64,000 bases of DNA from Mycobacterium sp. (GCF_004298145.1 NZ_SCRH01000013.1:1-64000); one strand, 5' to 3'; shown: positions 46,728 through 55,841, numbered from the stretch's first letter. Program-made: numbers and translations. The notes: generated by a model from the letters alone, not told the origin.

Positions 46728-47789
46728 GTGCCAAACAACTATCGAGTGGTTCAGTGGAACACCGGCAACGTCGGCAAGAGCTCGCTGAAGTCGATCGTCA
46801 CCAACCCCACGCTGGAATTGGTCGGGTGCTACGCCTGGTCCGAAGACAAGGTCGGGCGCGACGCCGGTGAGCTCGTCGGCATCGCACCGGTGGGCGTCGC
46901 GGCCACCAATGACGTCGACGAGCTCCTGGCCCTCAAGCCGGACTGCGTGGTCTACAACCCGATGTGGTTCGACGTCGACGAGCTGGTCCGCATCCTGTCC
47001 GCGGGCGTCAACGTGGTGACCACGGCGTCGTTCATCACCGGCGGAAACCTCGGCGACGGCCGCGACCGCATCGTCCAGGCCTGCCAGAAGGGCGGCTCCA
47101 CGATCTTCGGGTCCGGTGTCAGCCCGGGTTTCGCCGAGCTGTTGGCCATCGTGTCGGCGATGGTGTGCAACCGGATCGATAAGGTCACCGTCAACGAGGC
47201 CGCCGACACCACCTTCTACGACTCCCCCGAGACCGAGAAGCCGGTGGGCTTCGGCCAGCCGATCGACCATCCGGACCTGCCGGCGATGGCCGCGAAGGGG
47301 ACGGCCATCTTCGGCGAGGCCGTGCGGCTGGTGGGCGACTCCCTCGGCGTGGAACTCGACGAGGTGCGCTGCGTGGCCGAGTTCGCCCAGACCACCGAGG
47401 ACCTCGTCATGGCGTCCTGGACCATCCCCGCGGGACACGTCGCGGGCACCTACATCAGCTGGCAGGGAATCATCAACGGCGAGACCCTGATCGACCTGAA
47501 CGTGCGGTGGCGCAAGGGACAGACGCTCGACCCGGACTGGAAGATCGAGCAAGACGGCTGGGTCATCCAGATCGACGGGCAACCCACGGTGACCACCAAG
47601 GTGGGCTTCCTGCCGCCGCCATACTTCGAAGCCACCACCATCGAAGAATTCATGGATCTCGGTCACATCATGACCGCGATGCCGGCCATCAACGCGATCG
47701 GAGCCGTCGTCGCCGCCGCACCCGGCATCGCCACCTACGCCGACCTGCCCCTGACGCTGCCCCGGGGCAACGCGCACGTTGGGCTATAG
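46728..47789 (+). CDS. Dihydrodipicolinate-reductase-like NAD(P)-binding protein
   Basis: A 353-residue Rossmann protein with VVQWNTGNVGKSSL at the N-terminus and GVSPGFAELLAIV in the middle. It belongs to the mycobacterial DapB-like family, related to 2,4-diaminopentanoate dehydrogenase, with no proven function. A GTG start at 46728 follows a likely -10 box. Its end overlaps the converging esterase gene by six bases. Confidence 0.83.
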   Translation: MPNNYRVVQWNTGNVGKSSLKSIVTNPTLELVGCYAWSEDKVGRDAGELVGIAPVGVAATNDVDELLALKPDCVVYNPMWFDVDELVRILSAGVNVVTTASFITGGNLGDGRDRIVQACQKGGSTIFGSGVSPGFAELLAIVSAMVCNRIDKVTVNEAADTTFYDSPETEKPVGFGQPIDHPDLPAMAAKGTAIFGEAVRLVGDSLGVELDEVRCVAEFAQTTEDLVMASWTIPAGHVAGTYISWQGIINGETLIDLNVRWRKGQTLDPDWKIEQDGWVIQIDGQPTVTTKVGFLPPPYFEATTIEEFMDLGHIMTAMPAINAIGAVVAAAPGIATYADLPLTLPRGNAHVGL

Positions 47790-49058
47790 CGCCGCGCTGC
47801 GCCGAGCGGATTTGGCGTAGCGGGCGCCCAGCGGCGGCACCGCGAGTGGGCCCTGATCGCGGACCGCCTCGATGGCATTGCGCAGCGGACGGGCCAGGCC
47901 CGCAAAGGATCCCATGTCGAACAGCAGCGGCGTCAGCAGCCGGTTGTGCACGAAACCGAAGGAGCTGCCGGTTTCGGGGTCGGCCCAGCCGAGCGTTCCG
48001 CCCAGCCCAACGTGACCGAAGCCGCGAAGCAATCCGGGTACCGGCGATTCGTGGTAGCCGAGGTGAAAAGGCATGGGCACCACCATGTTTGCGTCGGGCC
48101 ACTTGCGCCGCGCCTGCCCGGCCAGTCCCCTGGCCAGCTCGTCTGACAGGAACTTCTTGCCGTCGATGCGGCCGTCGTTGGCCAGCGCCGCGAACATCTT
48201 GGCCAGGCCCCGCCCGGTGACCACACCGTTGGCGGCGGGGACCTCGCCGTCCAGGAACGGGGTGTCCCCCTTGATCAGCGAGATGACGCCGGGAAAGTAC
48301 ATCGCGCCCAGCGCCCCGGAGAACGGCAGACCGGCCAGTCTCGGTGCGATGTAGTTGAGCACCGGGGCACGCAGCCGTCCCTGCGGTATCAGGATTTCGG
48401 CCGCCCTGGTCGGTGAACCCGCCGGGGGGCGGCCCAGGTGCAGTCCCTCGGTGTTGAGTGGGCGGGCGACCTCCTGGCGGATCAGCTCGCGCATGCCCTT
48501 GCCGGTCACCGCTCTGGCCAGACCGGACAGCAGCCATCCGTAGGTGAGCGCGTGGTAGGCCTGCACACCGCGCAGATGATCGACGGGCGCGGCCGCCAGT
48601 CGCTCCTCCATCAGGAGATGGTCCATCAGCTCGGTCTTGGTGACGCCCCGCAGGTGCGACAACCCGGATCGGTGCCGCAAGACATCGCGAACCGTGATCT
48701 CGGCCTTCCCATTGGCGGCGAACTCGGTCCAGTATTCGGCGACGGGCGCGTCGTAGGACAGCAGGCCGCGGTCGGCGAGCCGGTGAATCACCGTCGACGC
48801 GATGCCCTTGGTCGCCGAGAACACCATCGCGCCGGTGTCGGCGGTCCAGCGCTGCGTGCCGGCCCGGTCCGACCACCCGGTCCAGACGTCCACGACGGAC
48901 ACGCCGTCGACGTAGACGCTCAGGGCGCCCCCGCCGAACCGGCGACCGGGGAACAGCTGAGAGAACAGCTTGATGACGTTGGCGAAGCGCGGGTCGGCAG
49001 CACCGGACACACCGCGTGGCAAACCATCGTCGGTGACCAGAAGGGTCGGCGGTGTCAC
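47784..49058 (-). CDS. Serine beta-lactamase-fold esterase (LipE/LipL type)
   Basis: A 424-residue class C beta-lactamase-like esterase. The nucleophile S81 and base K84 lie in VFSATKG, the tyrosine in QAYHALTYGW, and the third motif is HVGLGGTLGW. It has no signal peptide. Mycobacterial members hydrolyse short esters. It is a single gene between converging and divergent neighbours. Confidence 0.88.
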   Translation of the reverse strand: MTPPTLLVTDDGLPRGVSGAADPRFANVIKLFSQLFPGRRFGGGALSVYVDGVSVVDVWTGWSDRAGTQRWTADTGAMVFSATKGIASTVIHRLADRGLLSYDAPVAEYWTEFAANGKAEITVRDVLRHRSGLSHLRGVTKTELMDHLLMEERLAAAPVDHLRGVQAYHALTYGWLLSGLARAVTGKGMRELIRQEVARPLNTEGLHLGRPPAGSPTRAAEILIPQGRLRAPVLNYIAPRLAGLPFSGALGAMYFPGVISLIKGDTPFLDGEVPAANGVVTGRGLAKMFAALANDGRIDGKKFLSDELARGLAGQARRKWPDANMVVPMPFHLGYHESPVPGLLRGFGHVGLGGTLGWADPETGSSFGFVHNRLLTPLLFDMGSFAGLARPLRNAIEAVRDQGPLAVPPLGARYAKSARRSAAL

Positions 49059-49097
49059 TGCGCCGCGACGCCTCGAGCGCTCATCCGAATGAAGCTA

Positions 49098-49265
49098 TCA
49101 GTCGGGATGCCGCGGGGGATCGGGATCGATACCGGGGGCTTGATCGGGCGGCGCATCCTTCAAATAGCGCCGCAGCCGCAGCAGCTGATTGACCACCATG
49201 CCGATGCCCAGCAGCATCAGCCCCACCACTACTGCCACCACGACCGCGGTGCTCACGGAGTCCAT
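49098..49265 (-). CDS. Small membrane protein
   Basis: A 55-residue ORF starting at ATG 49265. One transmembrane segment (AVVVAVVVGLMLLGIGMVV, about residues 7-26) is followed by a basic turn (RLRRYLK) and a Pro/Asp-rich tail. It is divergent from the CsbD-like gene. Function is unknown. Confidence 0.6.
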   Translation of the reverse strand: MDSVSTAVVVAVVVGLMLLGIGMVVNQLLRLRRYLKDAPPDQAPGIDPDPPRHPD

Positions 49266-49317
49266 GATGACAGGGCCGGGGTTTCGATATCTGCTGCCGG
49301 CGGGTAGCCACCACGCC

Positions 49318-49491
49318 ATGAGCGCCGAAGATAAGTTGAAGAATAAGATCGAAGACCTCGGTGGCCGCGCCAAGGAAGCCCTGGGCAAAGCCACCGGCGA
49401 TGCCGAGACCAGGGATGAGGGCCGGGCCGATCAAGCGAAGTCCGCCATGAAGGACGCCGGCGAAAAGGTGAAGGACGCGTTCAAAAAGTAA
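49318..49491 (+). CDS. CsbD family stress protein
   Basis: A 57-residue, highly charged helical protein: KLKNKIEDLGGRAKEALGKATGD, ending KVKDAFKK, which is the CsbD pattern. Such proteins are general stress products of unknown activity. Its TAA overlaps the ATG of the cutinase gene by one base. Confidence 0.82.
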   Translation: MSAEDKLKNKIEDLGGRAKEALGKATGDAETRDEGRADQAKSAMKDAGEKVKDAFKK

Positions 49492-50207
49492 TGAATCTTC
49501 GGAATGCCTCGACCGTCCGGTCGATGCGCCGCCTGCCGCTGCCCGTTCTGGCAGCGGCAGCGGTATTCGGTTCGCCGGTCGCGAGCGCGCCGCCGGCGGC
49601 GGCACAGCCGTGTCCCGACGTCGAGGTCGTGTTTGCCCGAGGATCCGGCGAACCACGCGGCGTCGGCGGCATCGGTCAGCCCTTCGTGGACGCGCTGCGT
49701 TCGCAGATCGGCCCCAAGTCGCTGACGGTGTATGCGGTCAACTACCCCGCCAGCACTGACTTCGACAATCCCGCTTTCCCGGCGACCGTCATCGACGGAA
49801 TCCGCGACGCCAGTTCGCACATCGAGTCCATGGTGGCGAATTGCCCCAACACCCGTGAGGTGCTCGGCGGCTACTCGCAGGGCGCCGCGGTGGCCGGCTA
49901 CACCACCTCGGCCTCCGTGCCACCGGGCGTTCCCGCGTCCGCGGTGCCCCCGCCGATGCCGCCGGACATCGCAAAACACGTCGCCGCCGTCACGCTGTTC
50001 GGCACGCCGTCGGGGCAGTTCCTGGAGAAATACCACGCGCCGCCGCTCGCCATCGGACCGCTGTATCAGCCCAAGACGATCCAACTCTGCGCGCCGGGCG
50101 ACCCGGTCTGCGCCAATGGCGGCGACGGGGGACTGGCCGCCCACACCTCCTATCCGGGGAACGGCATGACAAACCAGGCCGCCGGCTTCGCCTCCAGCCG
50201 GCTGTAG
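49491..50207 (+). CDS. cut5: Secreted cutinase family esterase (Cut5 type)
   Basis: A 238-residue protein with an N-terminal signal peptide (hydrophobic PLPVLAAAAVFG, cut near AAAQP). The catalytic triad is S129 in GYSQG, D204 in GDPVC and H218 in AAHTSY, with disulfide cysteines nearby. It hydrolyses lipid esters outside the cell. In H37Rv the homologue is split into two frames (cut5a/cut5b); here it is intact. A downstream ATG (residue 12) is an alternative start. Confidence 0.9.
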   Translation: MNLRNASTVRSMRRLPLPVLAAAAVFGSPVASAPPAAAQPCPDVEVVFARGSGEPRGVGGIGQPFVDALRSQIGPKSLTVYAVNYPASTDFDNPAFPATVIDGIRDASSHIESMVANCPNTREVLGGYSQGAAVAGYTTSASVPPGVPASAVPPPMPPDIAKHVAAVTLFGTPSGQFLEKYHAPPLAIGPLYQPKTIQLCAPGDPVCANGGDGGLAAHTSYPGNGMTNQAAGFASSRL

Positions 50208-50233
50208 GTGTCGCGGTCTTGCACAATGACGCC

Positions 50234-51220
50234 ATGCGGGTTCTCATCACGGGCGGTACCGGTTTCGTCGGCGGGTGGACCGCCAAGGCCATTTCCGATG
50301 CGGGTCACTCCGTCAGGTTTCTGGTCCGCAACCCCGCGAAGCTGCAGACCACCGTCGCGAAGCTGGGCGTGGACGTGTCGGACTTCGCCGTCGCCGACAT
50401 CACCGATCGCGTCGCGGTGCGGGACGCGTTGCAAGGGTGTGATGCCGTCGTGCATAGTGCCGCGCTGGTGGCCACCGACCCGCGGCAGACGCCGGAGATG
50501 CTCGCCACCAACATGCAGGGCGCCCAGAATGTGCTCGGCCAGTCCGTCGAGCTCGGTTTGGATCCCATCGTCCACGTGTCGAGTTTCACCGCGCTGTTCC
50601 ATCCGGACCTGGAGACGCTGACGGCGGACCTGCCGGTGGTGGGCGGGGCGGACGGATATGGAACGTCCAAGGCGCAGGTCGAGATCTATGCCCGCGGTCT
50701 GCAGGATGCGGGCGCGCCGGTCAACATCACCTATCCGGGCATGGTGCTCGGGCCGCCGGTCGGCGACCAGTTCGGCGAGGCGGGCGAAGGCGTGCGAGCC
50801 GCCGTGCACATGCATGCGATCCCTGGGCGTAGCGCGGCATGGCTGATCGTCGACGTCCGCGACCTGGCCGCGTTGCACGCGGCGTTGCTCGAGCCCGGGC
50901 GCGGGCCGCGGCGCTATACCGCCGGCGGCCACCGGGTGCCCGCGGCGGACCTGGCGGACCTGCTCAGCCAGGTCGCCGGGACGCCGATGCTGGCCGTCCC
51001 GATCCCGGACACCGCGCTGCGGGTTGCGGGGGCGGTGCTGGATCGAGCCGGCCGCTTCCTGCCCTTCGACACCCCGTTCACCTGGGCGGGAATGCAGTAC
51101 TACACCCAGATGCCGGCGTCCGACGATTCCCCGAGCGAACGAGAGCTGGGCATCACCTATCGGGATCCCCGGCAGACGGTGGCGGACACCTTCGAGGCGA
51201 TGCGCGCGGAAAGCGGCTGA
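50234..51220 (+). CDS. NAD-dependent epimerase/dehydratase (Rv3725 type)
   Basis: A 328-residue extended short-chain dehydrogenase with the cofactor site LITGGTGFVGGW, the Ser of HVSSF, and YGTSKAQVE as catalytic YxxxK. It could act on a nucleotide sugar or a hydroxy-lipid. ATG 50234 starts directly before the fold; ATG 50219 is possible. It follows the cutinase gene as in M. tuberculosis. Confidence 0.87.
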   Translation: MRVLITGGTGFVGGWTAKAISDAGHSVRFLVRNPAKLQTTVAKLGVDVSDFAVADITDRVAVRDALQGCDAVVHSAALVATDPRQTPEMLATNMQGAQNVLGQSVELGLDPIVHVSSFTALFHPDLETLTADLPVVGGADGYGTSKAQVEIYARGLQDAGAPVNITYPGMVLGPPVGDQFGEAGEGVRAAVHMHAIPGRSAAWLIVDVRDLAALHAALLEPGRGPRRYTAGGHRVPAADLADLLSQVAGTPMLAVPIPDTALRVAGAVLDRAGRFLPFDTPFTWAGMQYYTQMPASDDSPSERELGITYRDPRQTVADTFEAMRAESG

Positions 51221-51348
51221 AGCTGCCGGCCCGCGAAAGTGCTCTCACCGACATCGGCTCTTGAGAAATGCGTTGCCAGTTGCACTCTCGCGATCAACGG
51301 GCGATCACACGGCTTCCTCATCGCGGCCGGTCCACTCTGGGCTAAGCT

Positions 51349-51366
51349 TTTGGGCGATTGCCCAAA
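51349..51366. promoter_or_regulatory. Palindrome before TetR gene, shared operator type
   Basis: TTTGGGCGATTGCCCAAA is a palindrome with one mismatch, 40 bases before the TetR start and just after a TAAGCT that could be a -10 box. The same site, perfect, precedes the P450 gene at 53230-53247. Confidence 0.75.
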
Positions 51367-51405
51367 CGCTGGCTCCCATCATCCGTTGCCCGAAAGACGT
51401 GCGCC

Positions 51406-51990
51406 ATGACCGCCTCCCGACGGCCGAAGGGGCGAGACTCCAACACTCGCGACATGCTGATCGACGCGACGATCCAGATCATGGTCGAGGACGGATACGC
51501 CGCGGCCACGTCGCGGCGGGTGGCGAACGAAGCCGGTGTCAAACCGGCGTTGGTCCACTATTACTTCCCCACCATGGACGAGCTGTATCTGGACGTCTTC
51601 CGGCGCGGGGCCGCCGCCTATCTGGAGCGCCAGAGGCAGGCGCTGGCATCCGACCGCCCGCTGCACGCCTTCTGGGACACGCTGATCGAGCCGAAGGACA
51701 CCCGGCTGCTGCTGGAATTCATGGGACTTGCCAATCATCGCAAGGAGATCGGCGCCGAGATCGTGGCCTGGTCGGAGCGGTGGCGCGAATCGCAAACCAC
51801 CGCGCTGAATTTCATTGTTCGCGAACATGGGTTGGACAAGAACGAATTCCCGCCCGCCGGCATCGCGGTCATCATCGCGGCGATCGGTCGCATGCTCATC
51901 TTGGAACAAGCGCTCGGGACCACGGGTGGGCATGAGGAGGCCGTCGCCCTCATCAACCGGCTCATCGACCGATTCGAGCTGCCGGATTAG
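51406..51990 (+). CDS. TetR family regulator
   Basis: A 194-residue TetR protein: helix-turn-helix with YAAATSRRVANEAGVKPALVHYYF, then a helical domain. It converges on a P450 gene with six bases between stops. The matching palindromes before both genes indicate that it represses itself and the P450, presumably relieved by a P450 substrate. Confidence 0.88.
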   Translation: MTASRRPKGRDSNTRDMLIDATIQIMVEDGYAAATSRRVANEAGVKPALVHYYFPTMDELYLDVFRRGAAAYLERQRQALASDRPLHAFWDTLIEPKDTRLLLEFMGLANHRKEIGAEIVAWSERWRESQTTALNFIVREHGLDKNEFPPAGIAVIIAAIGRMLILEQALGTTGGHEEAVALINRLIDRFELPD

Positions 51991-51996
51991 CGCCCG

Positions 51997-53199
51997 TCAG
52001 GGCAACACGACCCGCAGCCGCTCCCACCCGCGCACCGTCGACGTCGACGCCAATTGCGCTGTTTCGTAATCGATGTCCCATTCGGGCCAACGGTTCAGAA
52101 TCTCGTCCAGCGCGACGCGGCCCTCGAGGCGGGCCAGGTTGGCGCCCATGCAGTAGTGCACGCCCTTTCCGAACGTGATGTGCGAGATGTTGTCGCGGCG
52201 GATGTGGTAGGTGTCCGGATCGGTGTAGCGGCGGGGGTCGCGATTGGCGGCGCCGAACAGCAACAGCATGGCGCTGCCGGCCGGAACCGTCGTGCCGTAG
52301 CACTCGAAATCCTTTGCCATCCAACGGGCGACGTGGGGCCCGGTGGGTTCGAACCGCAGGGTCTCGTCGACGGTGCGGGTCAGCAGCGATCGGTCCTGAT
52401 AAACCTCGCGGCGCTGGTCGGGATGCTCGGCCAGCACCTTGGCCAGCCAGCCGATCAGCCGGCCGGTCGTCTCGTTGCCCGCGCCGGCGACGACCTGGGT
52501 GTAGTGCAGCACTTCTTTACGGGTCAGCTTGCGGTGCACACCGTGCTCGTCGTCGAACTCGACGTTGAGCAGTGTCGTCATCAGGTCGTCGGACGGGTTC
52601 TTGGATCGCCATTCGACGTAGTCGGCGTATATGCGGCCGTCGGCGATGGAGTCGGCGTTGGCGACCTTCAGCGGCGCGCCCGGCTTGGTGCGCAGGTTGG
52701 CGTCGTTGGCGTCGCGTACCGAGATCTGTTCGGACTCCGGTATTCCCATCAGCATGCCGATCACCCGCATCGGCATCATCGAAGCCAGCTCGGCGATGAT
52801 GTCGAAGCCGCCGGAGCCGACGAGCGGATCGAGGCAGCGAATGCAGTATTGCCGGATCTGGTCCTCGAGGGCGGCCATTCGGCGGGGCGTGAACACGCGT
52901 GACATCAGGCCGCGCAGCCTCGAGTGTTCGGGCGGATCCTGAAACATCATGACGCCGCCGGGCATGTCGAACTTCGACTGGACGAGCTCGAGGATGTCGC
53001 TTCGTTTGTTGGAGAATGTTTCCCAGGTTGCCAGCGCCCGCTCGACGTCGGAATGCCGCGACAGCGCCCAGAAGTCGTAACGTTCGTTGTAGTAGATGGG
53101 CGCCTCTTCGCGCAGCCGCGCGTAGGTCGGATACGGGTCGGCATTGATATCGACGTCGTAGGGGTCGTAGTAGACGTCCGTGTCGTTGGTGACGGTCAT
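51997..53199 (-). CDS. Cytochrome P450
   Basis: A 400-residue soluble P450. It has the oxygen-binding helix AGAGNETT (238-245), the ExxR pair in ETLR (279-282), and the haem ligand C350 in FGKGVHYCMG. The family group resembles mycobacterial P450s of unknown or steroid/terpenoid substrates. Its control region holds a promoter and a perfect palindrome for the neighbouring TetR. Confidence 0.92.
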   Translation of the reverse strand: MTVTNDTDVYYDPYDVDINADPYPTYARLREEAPIYYNERYDFWALSRHSDVERALATWETFSNKRSDILELVQSKFDMPGGVMMFQDPPEHSRLRGLMSRVFTPRRMAALEDQIRQYCIRCLDPLVGSGGFDIIAELASMMPMRVIGMLMGIPESEQISVRDANDANLRTKPGAPLKVANADSIADGRIYADYVEWRSKNPSDDLMTTLLNVEFDDEHGVHRKLTRKEVLHYTQVVAGAGNETTGRLIGWLAKVLAEHPDQRREVYQDRSLLTRTVDETLRFEPTGPHVARWMAKDFECYGTTVPAGSAMLLLFGAANRDPRRYTDPDTYHIRRDNISHITFGKGVHYCMGANLARLEGRVALDEILNRWPEWDIDYETAQLASTSTVRGWERLRVVLP

Positions 53200-53229
53200 C
53201 GATGCTTTCCTTAACTAAACCCACCGACC

Positions 53230-53247
53230 TTTGGGCGATCGCCCAAA
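53230..53247. promoter_or_regulatory. Perfect palindromic operator of the P450 gene
   Basis: TTTGGGCGATCGCCCAAA is a perfect 18-base palindrome about 30 bases before the P450 start, nearly identical to that before the TetR gene. Confidence 0.8.
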
Positions 53248-53263
53248 TATGGGGCGCAGGCCA

Positions 53264-53293
53264 TGTCTAGCAGCATCTCAGCGAATTCGTCAA
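53264..53293 (-). promoter_or_regulatory. Possible promoter of the P450 gene
   Basis: On the minus strand TTGACG (53293-53288) and TAGACA (53269-53264) are separated by 18 bases. The operator would overlap the transcription start, a good place for repression. Confidence 0.45.
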
Positions 53294-53341
53294 GGGTGTC
53301 AACCCGGCGCGAAATGATGGCAACCGGGATGTCGCCACGCT

Positions 53342-55387
53342 TCAAGCGATCGGCGCCGCCAGCGCGTCGACGTGGTAGCGGCCGGCAGTCCAGGGCGGCG
53401 AGTCGACGGTAGGCGTCAGAGTGACCGTCAACTGCGCTTTGCCCGCGGTGACCGACTGTGGCATCAGATACGTGTCCTCCAGCCAACGGTGAAAGGTGTT
53501 GCTGCGCGGCTGTAGCCAAGTGCCCGTGGGTATGCCGTCAACCGCGACGTCCGCCGATTGGAAGCCGGTGGCTTGGTCCGACGTGCGCCGCAGCAGGACG
53601 CCGTGGTTGTCCGGATCGATCTGAACGCGGAATGTGATCGCGCTTTGGGTGCTGCGGACCGAACCGACGACCGACAGGGTGTCCTCGGTGCCCTCGTATT
53701 CGCTGACCAGCAGCTGATCGGTCGCGTCGGAGTCGGTGTAGCCGTGCAGGACTCGATTGAGAGGATCGGCCGGGCTGACGTCGTCACCGCCGGTCACGCT
53801 TGAGTCCGGCTGTGTGTAGAGGAATGCGGTTGAGCCGTAGTCGGGTTGGACCATGTTGCGTTTGCCATGCTCGATGCCGAATCGGAGCGCGGAGTGATAA
53901 CCGATGGCGTCGGCCAGCATGATCCGGTAGACGGCGACGCAGTAGTCCGCGCACCCGCCGGTCGCCGTGCGTTGGTCGGGTTGGCCGTTGAGTGGGTCGC
54001 TGAAGTGGGTGCCGTCTTTGAAGTACCAGCCGCCCTCGTACAGGTCTTCGGTGCCGGTGCCGTACCACTGCGGGGATGCGGCGCCGTCCGTGTAGATGCG
54101 CTCGGCGCCTTCGAGAAAGTACGGGGCATCGTCGCTAAACGCCGTTTTGGTTCGGTAGCCACGTATGGTCTGGCTGACGCCGACGAACTTGCCGTGACCC
54201 TGTTCGTTGGCGAATAGCCAGTCCTGGCCCGGGACGGTCGGTCCGGCGTGTGAGCGTGCGGTGAAATATCCCGCTCTGCCACTGGCCAGCGCCGCCGCCC
54301 ACTGAGGATCGGGTGTGGTCGTGACGTCACTGTCAATCCCCGATACCGGGGAGTCGGTGGTGTTGACGAGCGCGACGCGGGCCGAGTTCGCGAAAGGCAT
54401 TGGCCACCAATCCCACAACACCAGCGACCCGTCGGGCTGTGGGACGGCGGCGAACATCAGCGATCGCACCGGGTTGACACCGAGTCCCGCGCCGAAGAAT
54501 TCCCCGAGCGGCGAGTCGATCGTTGTCCGGCCGTCGAACTCGATCCGCAGCCGCAATCCGTTCAACGGCTGATCCGCCGGCGCCCGCAACCGTAGCCGCA
54601 GCGCCGAGATGCTGCCCGAGCCACTCGATTCGGCGATTGTTTGCCCGGAACCCGCGGGCAGGTCGATGACCCGATCGTCATGTGCTGCACCACCCGCCCG
54701 CGATTTGGGGTCGGCGGTTCCCGCGGCGCGCAGCGTGTCCAGCACATCGAGCGCGGGATCGGCCGGCGAGAATGTCCTTACCCCGTCGTCGTCCGGGAAC
54801 TGTCGATAGTCGACGTGGTAATACTCCACATGGGATGTGACGCTGATCCGCATCGACCGCCGGTAAGGCATCGGCACCTTGATGTAGACGCCTCCCGGCG
54901 ATTGGGTGGCGTTGGCGACCAACGGCCACCCGAATGGCGCCCCCAGTTTGCCGTCGACCAGCGATTGCAGTGGCGTGTCTACGACGGTCCGCCCATCCAG
55001 CTCGATGCGGATGTTTCCGATGGCGCGAACATCGCCGCCGTCGCGGGTCAGCCAGATCGAATCAATTTCTCCGGCACCGTGATCCTCCGCGATGACGCAG
55101 CCGGCGCCGCCCGGGGCCAAACACCCGCCGGTGCCATTTCGATTGCCGGTGGAAATGTCGAAATCGCCGCCGCTGCGATCGAAACTCGACACCTGCAGAG
55201 TCTGCGAGCCGGCGTCCAAATAGGGCAGTCGATCCAACCGACGATAGGTGTCCCAGCCGACAACCTTTTCACCGGATTGGTTTGTCGTCGGTCTGGCCGG
55301 CTCTGCGCCGGCGGCGCCGGCTCCGGCCGTCGCCAACGCCAGCAGCAACGCGAACATCGCGGAAGACGCCCGGGCGGCCATCGGCAT
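53342..55387 (-). CDS. Secreted GH172-type (DUF2961) glycoside hydrolase
   Basis: About 681 residues from ATG 55387. A signal peptide (FALLLALATAGAGAAGA) is followed by two DUF2961/GH172 jelly-roll halves: GWDTYRRLDRLPYLD with SSFDRSGGDFD, then GTGTEDLYEGGWYF, the family's most conserved motif, whose acids are catalytic in studied members. GH172 enzymes include exo-acting D-arabinofuranosidases that trim mycobacterial arabinan, so this may remodel the cell's own arabinogalactan or that of others. The start could also be ATG 55444; neither has a clear ribosome site. Confidence 0.85.
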   Translation of the reverse strand: MPMAARASSAMFALLLALATAGAGAAGAEPARPTTNQSGEKVVGWDTYRRLDRLPYLDAGSQTLQVSSFDRSGGDFDISTGNRNGTGGCLAPGGAGCVIAEDHGAGEIDSIWLTRDGGDVRAIGNIRIELDGRTVVDTPLQSLVDGKLGAPFGWPLVANATQSPGGVYIKVPMPYRRSMRISVTSHVEYYHVDYRQFPDDDGVRTFSPADPALDVLDTLRAAGTADPKSRAGGAAHDDRVIDLPAGSGQTIAESSGSGSISALRLRLRAPADQPLNGLRLRIEFDGRTTIDSPLGEFFGAGLGVNPVRSLMFAAVPQPDGSLVLWDWWPMPFANSARVALVNTTDSPVSGIDSDVTTTPDPQWAAALASGRAGYFTARSHAGPTVPGQDWLFANEQGHGKFVGVSQTIRGYRTKTAFSDDAPYFLEGAERIYTDGAASPQWYGTGTEDLYEGGWYFKDGTHFSDPLNGQPDQRTATGGCADYCVAVYRIMLADAIGYHSALRFGIEHGKRNMVQPDYGSTAFLYTQPDSSVTGGDDVSPADPLNRVLHGYTDSDATDQLLVSEYEGTEDTLSVVGSVRSTQSAITFRVQIDPDNHGVLLRRTSDQATGFQSADVAVDGIPTGTWLQPRSNTFHRWLEDTYLMPQSVTAGKAQLTVTLTPTVDSPPWTAGRYHVDALAAPIA

Positions 55388-55652
55388 AGCAACAAAGCCT
55401 AGGCCATTCCCTATCCCGGTCGCGCTCAACGCGTTTAAGCCCATGTTGAACGGGCCCCCGCTGTTCGGCGAAGACGGCGAGCGACGACCGCATTCCGTGC
55501 ATCCGCCTTGCTGCGCAGCGAAACCCGCCCCCAAACAGGTTTTCAGTCAGGTGAAGTAATTCCCGAAATTTACTCATTCCCATATCTTCCCGAGAACTCA
55601 CCGCGTAATATTACTCACCTCGGGCGTACATTTCTCCTAGGACGGAGTGGTT

Positions 55653-55772
55653 ATGTCTGGTTTGAAATACAAGCTTGTTCTCGGCCTGATGCTCACTTTC
55701 ACCGCCATCACGGCCTCCGGTTGCACGACGCCGATAACGATCGACTGCACACCCCTGACCTGCATACCGTAG
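55653..55772 (+). CDS. 39-residue putative lipoprotein
   Basis: A short ORF with ACGGAG five bases before its ATG. The N-terminus is MSGLKYK followed by a hydrophobic core (LVLGLMLTFTAI) and the lipobox-like TASGC, so Cys24 would be lipidated. The mature part has only 16 residues (CTTPITIDCTPLTCIP), rich in Thr and with three cysteines. A hairpin follows at 55823-55841. Small size and a complete secretion signal make it a credible hidden gene. Confidence 0.6.
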   Translation: MSGLKYKLVLGLMLTFTAITASGCTTPITIDCTPLTCIP

Positions 55773-55822
55773 GTCTGCCGGGCAGCCGACAGGATCTCGA
55801 CTACTAGCACCCTTTACTTGTA

Positions 55823-55841
55823 GGGCTCGATATCTGAGCCC
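55823..55841 (+). terminator. Hairpin after the small lipoprotein gene
   Basis: GGGCTC (55823-55828) and GAGCCC (55836-55841) pair perfectly around a seven-base loop, 50 bases after the stop codon. Confidence 0.45.

Noticed and set aside
53211..53519. A 102-codon minus-strand frame across the P450 control region
   Set aside because: It overlaps the GH172 gene end, the promoter and the operator, and has no ribosome site or family features.
55653..55772. Lanthipeptide precursor reading of the Thr/Cys-rich peptide
   Set aside because: No lanthionine synthetase, protease or transporter of that type lies nearby, and the hydrophobic N-terminus with lipobox fits a lipoprotein better.
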